54,530 nucleotides of DNA, taken from the NCBI GenBank assembly GCA_027625095.1, contig JAQBXN010000047.1, positions 1 through 54,530 of the forward strand. Direction: 5' to 3'. The position numbers were made by a program, and so were the translations under genes. Source of the stretch: Planctomycetota bacterium (lineage in GTDB: Bacteria; Planctomycetota; PUPC01; JACPCR01). Numbering within the stretch: position 1 is the stretch's first letter; each line of letters begins with the position of its first letter. This document shows positions 26,012 through 34,937 of this stretch, piece by piece. The notes under the pieces are model-generated. The model searched no databases. It was not told where the DNA came from and saw nothing but the letters and a program-made list of their open reading frames with translations.

Positions 26012-29000
26012 TTACTTTGTGAAGAATCTGATACTCGGCTCGGTTACCTGATCCTGCCTTCGGATTTTCACGGCAAAGTCTCTGTCAGATTTTGGAAGCT
26101 CCACCTGGAGTCCCTTGACCCCGGCTTCTAACTGATGCGAAGCGGTTCGTCGCCCGGTCCAGGTATCCCAGATTTCAACGGTGTAATTGCCTGAAATCAG
26201 ACCACTGAGAGCCGTTACTATCGGGGTGGCAAGCACAGGGAAATTGGAGGCTGACAATTCTGTTTCAAGCGCTTTGCGATTGTAGACCCAGAAAGTCGCT
26301 TCTGTACGGGTGAAGGTACCTACGATGTCGACTTTTTGTTGGTTGCTGACCACTTGATCGGTGAAAAATTGGAGTTGCTTTCCTCTGGGGTCTTCGCCCT
26401 TGGCAAAAGTCGCTAATGCCTTGTAGTGGTGATACAGGTCATATTTCTGAATGTGGATATCCCACCACCAGGGAAGGGCTGAGCCAGCGCTTTGGGTCAT
26501 CATCGCTGCCCAGAGGCCCGCATGCAGGCGCAATCCTCGAGTGTCCTCCTGGTCGTGGCGTGGGTCCGTGCCACCGGCAAACTCGGCCACGAAATACGGT
26601 TTATGGGCGTCTTTGATGGACTTGTATTGCAAGACCACTTCCTCCACGATTTTCTCGCTGTAAAAATGCTTTGGGATAAAGTCGATTTCTTCGAGAAGGT
26701 AAATGTCATCAAACCGGTTCGAATTCGATGTGCTGGTGGTGACCAGGTGGCCGTAAGAATCAAGAGTCTTCAGATAGGCACCCATTTCGCGATGCCATTC
26801 GATGATCTGTTTGAAGTTGCCTTCCTCGACCAGGAATTTGTAGTCAGCCGCCAGGTCAACTTCGTTCCAGAGCTCCCAGGCAAAGATGGAGGATGAATGC
26901 CCCCAGCGAGCCACAATGTATTGAAGCCGTCGCTTAAAAAGCTCTTTAGCTTCCTTAAGCGTAAAAAACTCGAAAGGCTTGGCGCACGGCCCACCGTTTT
27001 CAAAGTTATACGGATTGCGTGACCAGTCCCCCAGGTGCATGCCGTGGTATTCCATGACCAGCATCAAATGCAGACCATGTCCCTCTGCGAGGGACAGAAT
27101 TTCATCGAACCGACGTGCATTCTCCGGGTTGTAATACCCTGGATTCTTTGGCCCCTCCAGTTGGAGATGCCAGGGGCACATCCAAACCCGGGTCGTATTG
27201 CAGCCGTTGGCCTCCAGGCTCTTGAAGTAGGAACCCATGCTGCTGGACCAAGCGATATTCTGACCAATTGGATAAAAGATCTGGCCGTTCTCAAATTCGA
27301 AGTAGCGCGGGTCCCTCTCACTAATCCGAATCTTTCCCGGTAATTCCAAAGTGCGGACACAGGCGAACTTGCCCCGCCGTGAAACTGCTTTTCCGTTCTT
27401 GTCTTTAACCTCTACAAAATACTCCCAGGCACCAGTCTCATCAGGCGCAAATCGCATTCGCCAATCAGTGCGAGGGCTACTCTTTGATGCAAAGTCAAAG
27501 GCAAACCCGTGAACGGTTCGCTTTTCACCGGAGGGCGAAAAGAAGGTGCCGATCAAATCGACCTCGGAGCGGTCGAACACATTGGTGCAGGCGAGTTGTG
27601 CATCTATGGCGAGTTCCAGAGCCTGGTAGCGCTCTACTTTCTCCGCACTTGGGCGGACATCATAGATAACCGGGCCGTGGGATCCTCTGGTCGCTGCTTC
27701 CGGGTCACTATCCAACCGGATGTTGTCCAGGTAAATCGCACCCCCATTGTCTTCGAGCGGCGCAAAAACCCAACTTATCCGAATGACGTCCTCGAGGTTC
27801 TCAACCCATTTTTGCGCATTCGAGTCCTGCCCGCCGACCGGGTCGATAACAAAGGAAAGGGAACGATTCCAGCCGGGTCTGATCTTGTTCGACTCAGATT
27901 CGAACCGCAGCCACTCCTTTTGTGAGACCATCACCACGAGGCGGGTATCGAGTATTTCCCTGGGACTGAAAACATCCATCGTGAAGCGGATGGTCTGGGG
28001 CAGCTTCATGAAGACTTCCCGCCTTATTTCGAATTTGCCCTTCTGCCCCCTCTCATAAGTGAGCTTGAGGCACTTGTGACCCTCGGATGCATTTTGAGTG
28101 GTTAGCTCAAGGCGGGCCTGATCTTCGGCGCTTTCGTGCCCCCAGTGGAGTTGATCTTCAAAGTCGTCATATGCGTAGCGTGCCGGCGCTCGGTGTTGTT
28201 GGAACGGGTGGCCGATGCTCTCCACTTCAACCGAAAGAACCTCCTCAACCTTTATATGCTTCCCCGGTTCAAGATTGGAGGCAGCAGTGATTTCGGTGTC
28301 ATTATCCGGTAACGTGGGGCCAAAATCTTTGTGGAGCCCCGTTGTTCCTTCAATGGATTCAACGGGCAGTCTCTGTCGCTCGATAGCATCGGGTTCTTCC
28401 AGCACAACGTCGATGAAAGCCTCTTCTTCGACAGAGGATGCCGGCACAGCCAACTCACCAGGTGGAGCGTATTTTTTTTCCTTGTCATCGATTGCCGTGA
28501 CGGCGGAGTTGCTGGACGCCGCACCTTCGGTCTTATGAATCGGGATGTCGGTGATGGTTGCCTTCGCCTCGACGACTCCGGTTTTGGGCGCCGAATCTTC
28601 GGTCTTCGGGTTTTCGAAAGCCGCGTCGAATTCGTCTTTGGGTTTCTCTTTGACTGCAACGGCCGCTTCACCGTCACCTTTCTTTGATCCGGCGTCTGCA
28701 AAGACGGCATCGAATTCGTCTTTGGGTTTCTCCTTCACTGGAGTGGCCGAATCACCGTCACCTTTCTTTGATCCGGCGTCTGCAAAGACGGCATCGAATT
28801 CGTCTTTGGGTTTCTCTTTGACTGGAATCGCCGTTTCGCCGATAGCCTCTACCTTGTCCTCAACTTTCGCTAGAGGATTCACTGTGACGGCCTCCGACAC
28901 AGCCGATGTCGACTTGTCCGGAATCGTCGAAACAGTCTCGGCCGCCGATGCCTGATCTTGCGTTTTCGGTTTCTGGCCTTCGGCGGCTACCGCGTCCTCA

Positions 29001-29401
29001 ATGGCGCCGCTCTGGTCAACTTTTTCTTTGGGTTGTTCTTCAGGCTCAGGAACTCCTGAAGCTGTATCTGCGTTTCCCTCGACAGGTACGACCAGACCCT
29101 CTTCGATCTCACCCGCACCTGTTGCTGCCTGAGACTTGGACGGATTGGTATCTTTCATCATCCCAGGGGGCATTCCGGTCTCAGATTTTGCCGGTTTGTC
29201 CATTCTGGATGTCAATTGCAATTGCCGTTCAGAAAGCACAGTCGGCTGGAATGAGATGTCCTTAACGCCGGAGCCATCTGCTGACTCCGAGTCTCCTTGA
29301 GTGGATCTGTCCAGCCGGTCTTTGAATGGTAAAAACCGCTGCCATGCGACCACACTGAAGACAACAAGAGAGGCAGTTACGAGGACTTTGGGGAGGTTCA
29401 A
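26012..29401 (-). CDS. membrane-anchored DUF5060 / GH5-like protein with repeat region
   Basis: The 1129-aa protein starts with an uncleaved signal-anchor-like helix (VLVTASLVVFSVVAWQRF) from a TTG at 29401; an in-frame TAG just upstream excludes longer versions. Residues about 30-400 are acidic low-complexity sequence with a 28-residue repeat (KEKPKDEFDAVFADAGSKKG). Then come a CBM-like sandwich (YAYDDFEDQLHWG ... AIYLDNIRLDS), a DUF5060 domain, and a TIM barrel with candidate acid/base Glu in FAWELWNEVDL (about 845) and nucleophile Glu in YFVAEFAGG (about 935). A C-terminal sandwich follows. It is a probable periplasmic or surface glycoside hydrolase of unknown substrate. Confidence 0.82.
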   Translation of the reverse strand: MNLPKVLVTASLVVFSVVAWQRFLPFKDRLDRSTQGDSESADGSGVKDISFQPTVLSERQLQLTSRMDKPAKSETGMPPGMMKDTNPSKSQAATGAGEIEEGLVVPVEGNADTASGVPEPEEQPKEKVDQSGAIEDAVAAEGQKPKTQDQASAAETVSTIPDKSTSAVSEAVTVNPLAKVEDKVEAIGETAIPVKEKPKDEFDAVFADAGSKKGDGDSATPVKEKPKDEFDAVFADAGSKKGDGEAAVAVKEKPKDEFDAAFENPKTEDSAPKTGVVEAKATITDIPIHKTEGAASSNSAVTAIDDKEKKYAPPGELAVPASSVEEEAFIDVVLEEPDAIERQRLPVESIEGTTGLHKDFGPTLPDNDTEITAASNLEPGKHIKVEEVLSVEVESIGHPFQQHRAPARYAYDDFEDQLHWGHESAEDQARLELTTQNASEGHKCLKLTYERGQKGKFEIRREVFMKLPQTIRFTMDVFSPREILDTRLVVMVSQKEWLRFESESNKIRPGWNRSLSFVIDPVGGQDSNAQKWVENLEDVIRISWVFAPLEDNGGAIYLDNIRLDSDPEAATRGSHGPVIYDVRPSAEKVERYQALELAIDAQLACTNVFDRSEVDLIGTFFSPSGEKRTVHGFAFDFASKSSPRTDWRMRFAPDETGAWEYFVEVKDKNGKAVSRRGKFACVRTLELPGKIRISERDPRYFEFENGQIFYPIGQNIAWSSSMGSYFKSLEANGCNTTRVWMCPWHLQLEGPKNPGYYNPENARRFDEILSLAEGHGLHLMLVMEYHGMHLGDWSRNPYNFENGGPCAKPFEFFTLKEAKELFKRRLQYIVARWGHSSSIFAWELWNEVDLAADYKFLVEEGNFKQIIEWHREMGAYLKTLDSYGHLVTTSTSNSNRFDDIYLLEEIDFIPKHFYSEKIVEEVVLQYKSIKDAHKPYFVAEFAGGTDPRHDQEDTRGLRLHAGLWAAMMTQSAGSALPWWWDIHIQKYDLYHHYKALATFAKGEDPRGKQLQFFTDQVVSNQQKVDIVGTFTRTEATFWVYNRKALETELSASNFPVLATPIVTALSGLISGNYTVEIWDTWTGRRTASHQLEAGVKGLQVELPKSDRDFAVKIRRQDQVTEPSIRFFTK
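28620..28835 (-). repeat. in-frame 84-bp tandem repeat
   Basis: Successive copies with an 84-bp period (for example CACCTTTCTTTGATCC at 28675 and again at 28759) encode 28-residue units VKEKPKDEFDAVFADAGSKK followed by GDGDSATP or similar. Two and a half copies are present. The first two are nearly identical in DNA, so the duplication is recent or homogenised. Confidence 0.9.
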
Positions 29402-29516
29402 TGCGCTCTACTCTGTGGAGGAGGGGGGATTTGATGCGGATTGTAGCCCCGCACAGGAGGGCAGCAAGGAGTAAGCTGAATGGAGAGAATGAAACCCTTC
29501 AGGATTCAGGATTCAC

Positions 29517-32500
29517 TTACTCTTCCTCCACTTCAATCTGAATCGTGCCGCGGTTGGAACGCATGACAATATTCTTCTCATCCATCACCTGGACTTGATA
29601 AATGTAGCCGGGATTTTTGAATGCCTCTTTCGCTATCGTTTTTCCGGTGTGGATGTCAATGACCTCAAGATCGACGTCTTCGACAGATCGGGTGATATTG
29701 CCTTCCTTTTCTTGTCGTTGATCTCGTTTAGTTGCAAGGAATATCGGGGGCCCGGAACTGTAGGAGCGGAACAGCTCATGCTTGTTGAACTCGCGCTTCC
29801 AGAGCTGTTCACCACCGTCCTCAAAACAGTGGAGAGTGCCGTAGGCGGTCAGTCGATCCCTTTGGCTGGAAACGCGATTCAGAAGCTTCAACTGGGAGGC
29901 TGCGTCGATGCCCTGATATCTCTCCTTGGGCAGCAGTAAAAACAGGCGCGAAGGCGTCATCCATCCAAATGACTGGCCGAACGGCAGACCATCCTGCACA
30001 GGGAACCTTGATTCGAATAACTTGACGCCGCTGTCGATAGACACAATCTCGAGGCTACCGTTGTCCTGGATGATTCCGAGCTCGGCAACATTGACTCTAA
30101 AGAAGGTGGTGTTCTTCTGTAATGTTTTGCTCCAGATCACGCGGCGGTCGATCAGGCTTGTACAGCGCAGCTCCGGCGTGCCCGTTTCCTTGTGTATAGT
30201 GATCAGCGATCCCTGGTAGGAGAAACCGTCCTCCTGTGAAGTTGGCGCTCTCCGTCCGATCAGTTGGCCATCCCTCAACCTGTAAATTTGGACATCCTTG
30301 TCATCCAGTTTGGCAAGCAGGTAATCCCCGGCGAGTGACAGGACCTGCAATTTCGCACTCTGGACAGGCTGATGCCACATGACCGCACCAGTTGCCGGCT
30401 CAAGCGCTACCAGGTCACCGGAATCGAAAAGCAAAACCGCTTGTGCCGAGGCGCCGACTAAAAAGCAGTAATCCTGGTAGTACTGGCTGTCCAATCTTTG
30501 GATGCTGACCGAGCCATTGGAATCAGCATGTACGTTGAATCGTGATGGCTGCGCAGTTGAGCGTACCTGGGCTCGCCAATCGTCCTCGTGTTCCCAGACT
30601 ACCTGGCGCATCAGTGGTGAAACGGCTTTCAGCGACTGGCTGAACGGGCCAATGATCATATGGCCGACTGCCGTCAGGCCAGTTTGGCTGGAGTAGCCGT
30701 AGAAAGGGCGTTGACGCCAGGGGCTTGAAGCTGCCACCCGTCCGGTATAAGGAATCACCAGCGACCATTGCCATCCATTGCCGACGAACTGCGTGGAGTT
30801 GCTCGTCATATGTATGGACGTCTGACGTGCAAATGGATTTGTGAGACCGGGCAACGACAGATGGTACGAAGTGGCCTGCAAATAAGAACTATTGAAAATG
30901 ATCTTGCCATGAACCACTGGCCGGGGCATTGAGTTGTCCTTCTCTGGACTCGTTTCGGGCAGGAAACTTTGAATGTCTGCCCCGAGTGACTCGTTCCCAT
31001 TCAGATTCTTGAAAACGCCTATCTCATAGGCCAGGGCTTCCTTCAGACCGAGTTCATGGTAGAGACGAATCAAATGCCTCCGCGCTTGTGGGGCTATGCT
31101 CGAGACGTTGGATTCCGCCTGGCTCAGCAAGAGCAATTCTGCCTGTTGCCATTCTCCCGCTTCCAACAGTTGCTCTGCCAGGAGCAAGTACACTTTGCCA
31201 CAGTCTGGAAGTTCCCTGTAAATGCGAAGAATTTGATTCAGGGAAGAGGTCTCCTTACCGGCCCTGATCAGGTCTTCTTCGAACATCTCTACAATCTGTT
31301 GTCTGTCTGGAGATTTCGATCCGATCTCACCGATTTTGTTCTGCAGCCAGATATCAGCCCGGATGTTTCGGCCGTCCTCCAGGCTGATAAAGTGCGTCGG
31401 GTTTGAAAGCGCAAGTTCTCTGGCAATTTGAACGGCCTGGACGCCTTTCCCCTCTGCCTGATGAAAATCAATCAGATGCAGCAGGACTTCATACTTTTCA
31501 CGCTGAGTCAAAGCGAGTGAAAGCGCTTCCTGAAACACGAGACTGCCAGGTTGCTGCCTGGCCTGATTCAACAGTGCCTGAAACAGGGCGCGGCGAAGTT
31601 CTTCCTTGAGTGTGGCGCGAGCATCCAGCGTCTGTGCTTTCCGAATGGACGCCTCGGCTTCGCGATCTTTGCCGAGGTTGAGATGGAGCTTGGCCATCAG
31701 GAGAAGGTCGTCAGCCATCGGACTGTCTGTCGCCAGGCGTTCTTCCAGGCTGTTCGAGACGTCTTTCATCTGCGGGTAGGCATCCAAACCCTCCGGGCCC
31801 GCGCTGAGGATCAGGCCACGATGTGCGATCAGGTTGCCCAACTCGCGGCGCGCGTTCAGCCGGTCCTCCCAGTGAAGGAATGGGACACTCAACTGGTGCA
31901 GGCTGGACGTCCGCACTTCGAGGGCAAGAAGATTCTCCTTGTCTGACTGAAAGGTCCCGAAAATATCGAAGTCTGTCTGCTCGGCGGTCGTTTTGGAATT
32001 GCTCACAAGCTGCCCGTTAATGAAAATCTTCGAATCCTGGGGAAGGGAACTGAAACTCAGAACCAGCCTGCTCGAACTATCCGCCGGAATGGCAGCAAAT
32101 GGAACGCGATATCGCACCGTGCCTCTGAAGTTCGTGAACCCCAAATCGGACAACGGCACTGTCGGAGGGGCCACCCGCCAATCGGAATCATCGAACTCCG
32201 GACTCGTCCAATCCTCCTTGAAATCCAGGATCGTAAATCGCCACTGAGTTGGCAGGGGAATCCTGGCCTCGGGCAGTACGGCGGGTGGAAACTCGATGGC
32301 GCTCTTGAGCACGATAGTGGTTTCGGCAGTTCTGAGATCAATATTGGCCAGCCGCTTCCCGGCAATCGGCAAAAGGTATTGGTTACCGGCAAGCAGGCCC
32401 CGGCCACTCGGCTTCAGCCAGGGGCCATGTCCCTTGGTATTCACTTCACTCCGACTTTTCAGTGGGAGGCCATCTGTCACCCCAATGCAGTTAACAAGCA

Positions 32501-34661
32501 AAGCGTACGACTTTTCGTCCCAGCCAATGACCAGGACACGATCACTGGCCACTGCGGCGAGGAAGTGTTCGTGATCCACGAGGTGTATCCAGAGCACATT
32601 GCCAGTCTGCAAATCAAGGCACAACACCCGATCACCGTCCGCCGGTAAGAAGACCACGCGTTCGCCTGAAACCATCGGCGCAGAAACCACCTGCCTTCTG
32701 GGCAGACTCCTGGCGCTGTATACACTGACAGGCATCTGGCCCGTGGGCCTCGGGTAACTGGCTGTCCACAGAATTTCCCCTGAATGAGCAGCGACGGCGA
32801 ACAGACGTCCGACCTGCGTCGGACAAAGAGCGATGCCCTGGTGAATGGTCACCGGGCAGGCGTCCTGGCGTCTTTCCTCGACTTCGTTTGCTGCGGGCTG
32901 TGAAAGACACAGTGGAATTCGGCGGATGAGCGATCCATCAGATTCTTTCAAAATAAAGAGGGAAACTTCGCCCGCGGAGTCGCCCATGACAAACACCTTC
33001 CCTTGTTGAATGGTTGGTGCACCAAGGAAGAAGGTGTTCTTGAAAGCCGTTTCCGAACGGGGAGAATTGTCATCCCCGGAGATTCGCCATTTCGCACGAC
33101 CGGTTTGGATGTCAAAGGCGACGATCTGATTTTGCTTGAACTCGTCTGGCACAAGGGAAGATCCAAGCAATCTACCCTGAGAAGTCTGCAGTTTTGGAAA
33201 AACACGGCCCAGCGAGACCAGACACTTTTCACCGACAGCGATGGTAAATTCAATCACATCCATGAATACCGCAGTCTGAACCCACGAGACTACGCCGGAA
33301 ATGGATTGAACCTGTTCTTCCGATTTGAATTTCAGGACTTCATTCAGGTAGCCCGAGAACGCACCAGGATAGGACTCGCTCTCCCAGAGCCGGCGACCGG
33401 TGCGCGCATCCAGGGCGACGATTCCACTCAAGCCCTTGAAGTAGACGCGCCCCGATTTGGCAACCGGATACACCGCCGGCATAACACGCTCGGCAGACCG
33501 CCTTCGAGCTACGAGCAGGGAGTTCCAATGCTCATGAGGAAAACCGGCCATCTCTCCGAGACCAAAGGACCAGATAGGATCGAGGAACGGAGGCGTTGTC
33601 GTCGCAATCACGTTACGTTCCCCGCTGCCTAGAAATGCGGGCCAGTCACGCGCTACAGCAATGGAAAGGGCGGGCAACTTCAAGGTCTGCTCCAAAAAAT
33701 CGGCGGCAGAACGTTCGTCTCCCCCGGCCTTGCCCAGACGGCCGGCGAACTTGCTGGCATAGAGCCGCATCGTGCCTGCGACGTCTCTTCCAAGAGCAAT
33801 TTGTGCAGTTCCAAATTTAAGTAGCGTCTCAGGCGTAGCTCGGACTGAAAACTCAGGATGCAAAATGAGCTTTTCAAACTCGGTTACCGCAAGCAAGAGA
33901 TTGCCCTGCTCGAGCAAATAAGTTCCAAGCAGATCGGCGGCATCCCACGCGCTCGGGGTAAGTGGATACATGGACCAGACGCGACTGAGAGCGAATACAT
34001 CATTCGAAGTTCGTCCTCGTTCCAATGTCTGTTCTGCGATTTTGGAATATTGAGCACGGTAGAGTTCCCTGGCTTCCTCTGGCATTCTGAACAACAAGCG
34101 CCGTGCGGCCTCCTCCAGACTGATCATTGCAGTTGGATCTTCCGGCTTGGGGGCCTCCGTGGTATCTAGTGCCTCTTTAACAACTTGAACCTTTACCTCC
34201 TGGATCGGTTTCTCATTTTCAGGATTTTTATTTGGTGGCGCCAGCCCCGGATTAAGATCAGGCGCCTTTGAATCTGGCTCCTCGATTTTCTCTTCAAGAC
34301 CTTTTGCAGGCTTGAAAGGATCGACATTCACGGCCACCCGTTGATGGTGCTCAGGCGTCTTCTCCAGAGTTGATGTGGTCAACGCCTTCGGAGCTTCTTC
34401 TTCTGGGATGTACGCCGTCCTTCCGGCCTCAAGAATTTTCTGGCAGAACGCGATAGAGATAGCCCAGTCCTCCCTGGCAAACGCCTCCGAAGCACGCTTG
34501 AGCCATGCCTCCATTTTGCGATCGGCGGGCAGCCTGCTTGCCGGTACGCTGGCCGCCTCCCGGCGGTTCCGGATAAGAACCTGCGCACGAGTTGAAGGCA
34601 GAAAACAGCAAAAGTCTATAAACGCCACCAGCAAAAGGATTCTCGCGATATTGGTTCGCAT
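29517..34661 (-). CDS. giant secreted TPR / PQQ-propeller protein
   Basis: The 1714-aa protein has a signal peptide (MRTNIARILLLVAFIDFCCF then LPSTRAQ). Order of parts: a Pro/Glu-rich linker (about 70-135), helical TPR-like repeats (150-310), a BamB-like PQQ beta-propeller (about 375-850; GIVALDARTGRRLWES, VAFDIQTGRAKWRISG, LCLDLQTGNVLWIHL), a GH2-like sandwich (about 850-965; GTVRYRVPFAAIPADSS), a second TPR array (1000-1240), and a second propeller (1290-1714; LVALEPATGAVMWHQPV, LHCFEDGGEQLWKREF). It probably acts as a periplasmic protein-interaction scaffold; no catalytic motif is seen. Residues 31-48 look like a translated palindromic repeat. Confidence 0.8.
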   Translation of the reverse strand: MRTNIARILLLVAFIDFCCFLPSTRAQVLIRNRREAASVPASRLPADRKMEAWLKRASEAFAREDWAISIAFCQKILEAGRTAYIPEEEAPKALTTSTLEKTPEHHQRVAVNVDPFKPAKGLEEKIEEPDSKAPDLNPGLAPPNKNPENEKPIQEVKVQVVKEALDTTEAPKPEDPTAMISLEEAARRLLFRMPEEARELYRAQYSKIAEQTLERGRTSNDVFALSRVWSMYPLTPSAWDAADLLGTYLLEQGNLLLAVTEFEKLILHPEFSVRATPETLLKFGTAQIALGRDVAGTMRLYASKFAGRLGKAGGDERSAADFLEQTLKLPALSIAVARDWPAFLGSGERNVIATTTPPFLDPIWSFGLGEMAGFPHEHWNSLLVARRRSAERVMPAVYPVAKSGRVYFKGLSGIVALDARTGRRLWESESYPGAFSGYLNEVLKFKSEEQVQSISGVVSWVQTAVFMDVIEFTIAVGEKCLVSLGRVFPKLQTSQGRLLGSSLVPDEFKQNQIVAFDIQTGRAKWRISGDDNSPRSETAFKNTFFLGAPTIQQGKVFVMGDSAGEVSLFILKESDGSLIRRIPLCLSQPAANEVEERRQDACPVTIHQGIALCPTQVGRLFAVAAHSGEILWTASYPRPTGQMPVSVYSARSLPRRQVVSAPMVSGERVVFLPADGDRVLCLDLQTGNVLWIHLVDHEHFLAAVASDRVLVIGWDEKSYALLVNCIGVTDGLPLKSRSEVNTKGHGPWLKPSGRGLLAGNQYLLPIAGKRLANIDLRTAETTIVLKSAIEFPPAVLPEARIPLPTQWRFTILDFKEDWTSPEFDDSDWRVAPPTVPLSDLGFTNFRGTVRYRVPFAAIPADSSSRLVLSFSSLPQDSKIFINGQLVSNSKTTAEQTDFDIFGTFQSDKENLLALEVRTSSLHQLSVPFLHWEDRLNARRELGNLIAHRGLILSAGPEGLDAYPQMKDVSNSLEERLATDSPMADDLLLMAKLHLNLGKDREAEASIRKAQTLDARATLKEELRRALFQALLNQARQQPGSLVFQEALSLALTQREKYEVLLHLIDFHQAEGKGVQAVQIARELALSNPTHFISLEDGRNIRADIWLQNKIGEIGSKSPDRQQIVEMFEEDLIRAGKETSSLNQILRIYRELPDCGKVYLLLAEQLLEAGEWQQAELLLLSQAESNVSSIAPQARRHLIRLYHELGLKEALAYEIGVFKNLNGNESLGADIQSFLPETSPEKDNSMPRPVVHGKIIFNSSYLQATSYHLSLPGLTNPFARQTSIHMTSNSTQFVGNGWQWSLVIPYTGRVAASSPWRQRPFYGYSSQTGLTAVGHMIIGPFSQSLKAVSPLMRQVVWEHEDDWRAQVRSTAQPSRFNVHADSNGSVSIQRLDSQYYQDYCFLVGASAQAVLLFDSGDLVALEPATGAVMWHQPVQSAKLQVLSLAGDYLLAKLDDKDVQIYRLRDGQLIGRRAPTSQEDGFSYQGSLITIHKETGTPELRCTSLIDRRVIWSKTLQKNTTFFRVNVAELGIIQDNGSLEIVSIDSGVKLFESRFPVQDGLPFGQSFGWMTPSRLFLLLPKERYQGIDAASQLKLLNRVSSQRDRLTAYGTLHCFEDGGEQLWKREFNKHELFRSYSSGPPIFLATKRDQRQEKEGNITRSVEDVDLEVIDIHTGKTIAKEAFKNPGYIYQVQVMDEKNIVMRSNRGTIQIEVEEE
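34523..34573. repeat. REP-like palindromic element inside a coding region
   Basis: Directly after the signal peptide of the 1714-aa protein the DNA is unusually GC-rich and palindromic: CCGCC (34553-34557), TCCC, GGCGG (34562-34566), with a second imperfect hairpin around GGCAGCCTGCTTGCC. It translates as RNRREAASVPASRLPADRK, a phrase typical of dispersed palindromic elements read through in frame in some PVC-type genomes, as far as I recall. Confidence 0.5.
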
Positions 34662-34742
34662 GCAGGGAATGTTATCAGCGTAATGGGCATTGAGTAAGGT
34701 GGAATGCAGCGTTGTTACCCACGAAACGTCGTATCAGAACCA

Positions 34743-34935
34743 GGAATGCTTCCGACAAGTCTGAGCACTCCAATGGACGCTCCGTTGGAGTGCGGTGGCT
34801 TGCCGCCGCTTCCGCTTTCTTCACACGCTCCGGAATCAAAAAAGCTCCAACTTGTCCGCACATTCACTTTCCCGGACGCTTCAGAAGAACAAAAGCGCCG
34901 ACAATTCGGAGCACTCCACCTCGCGCCTCGGAGCC
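34743..34935. repeat. intergenic REP-like palindromes
   Basis: GCACTCCAA (34765-34773) pairs perfectly with TTGGAGTGC (34785-34793), followed by GCGGTGGCTTGCCGCCGC, itself an imperfect hairpin. A second related core (GAGCACTCCACCTCGCGCCT, near 34910) ends close to the pentapeptide gene. The element occupies most of the 276-bp gap between two minus-strand genes. Plus-strand open frames across it are by-products of the repeat. Confidence 0.65.
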
Positions 34936-34937
34936 TT

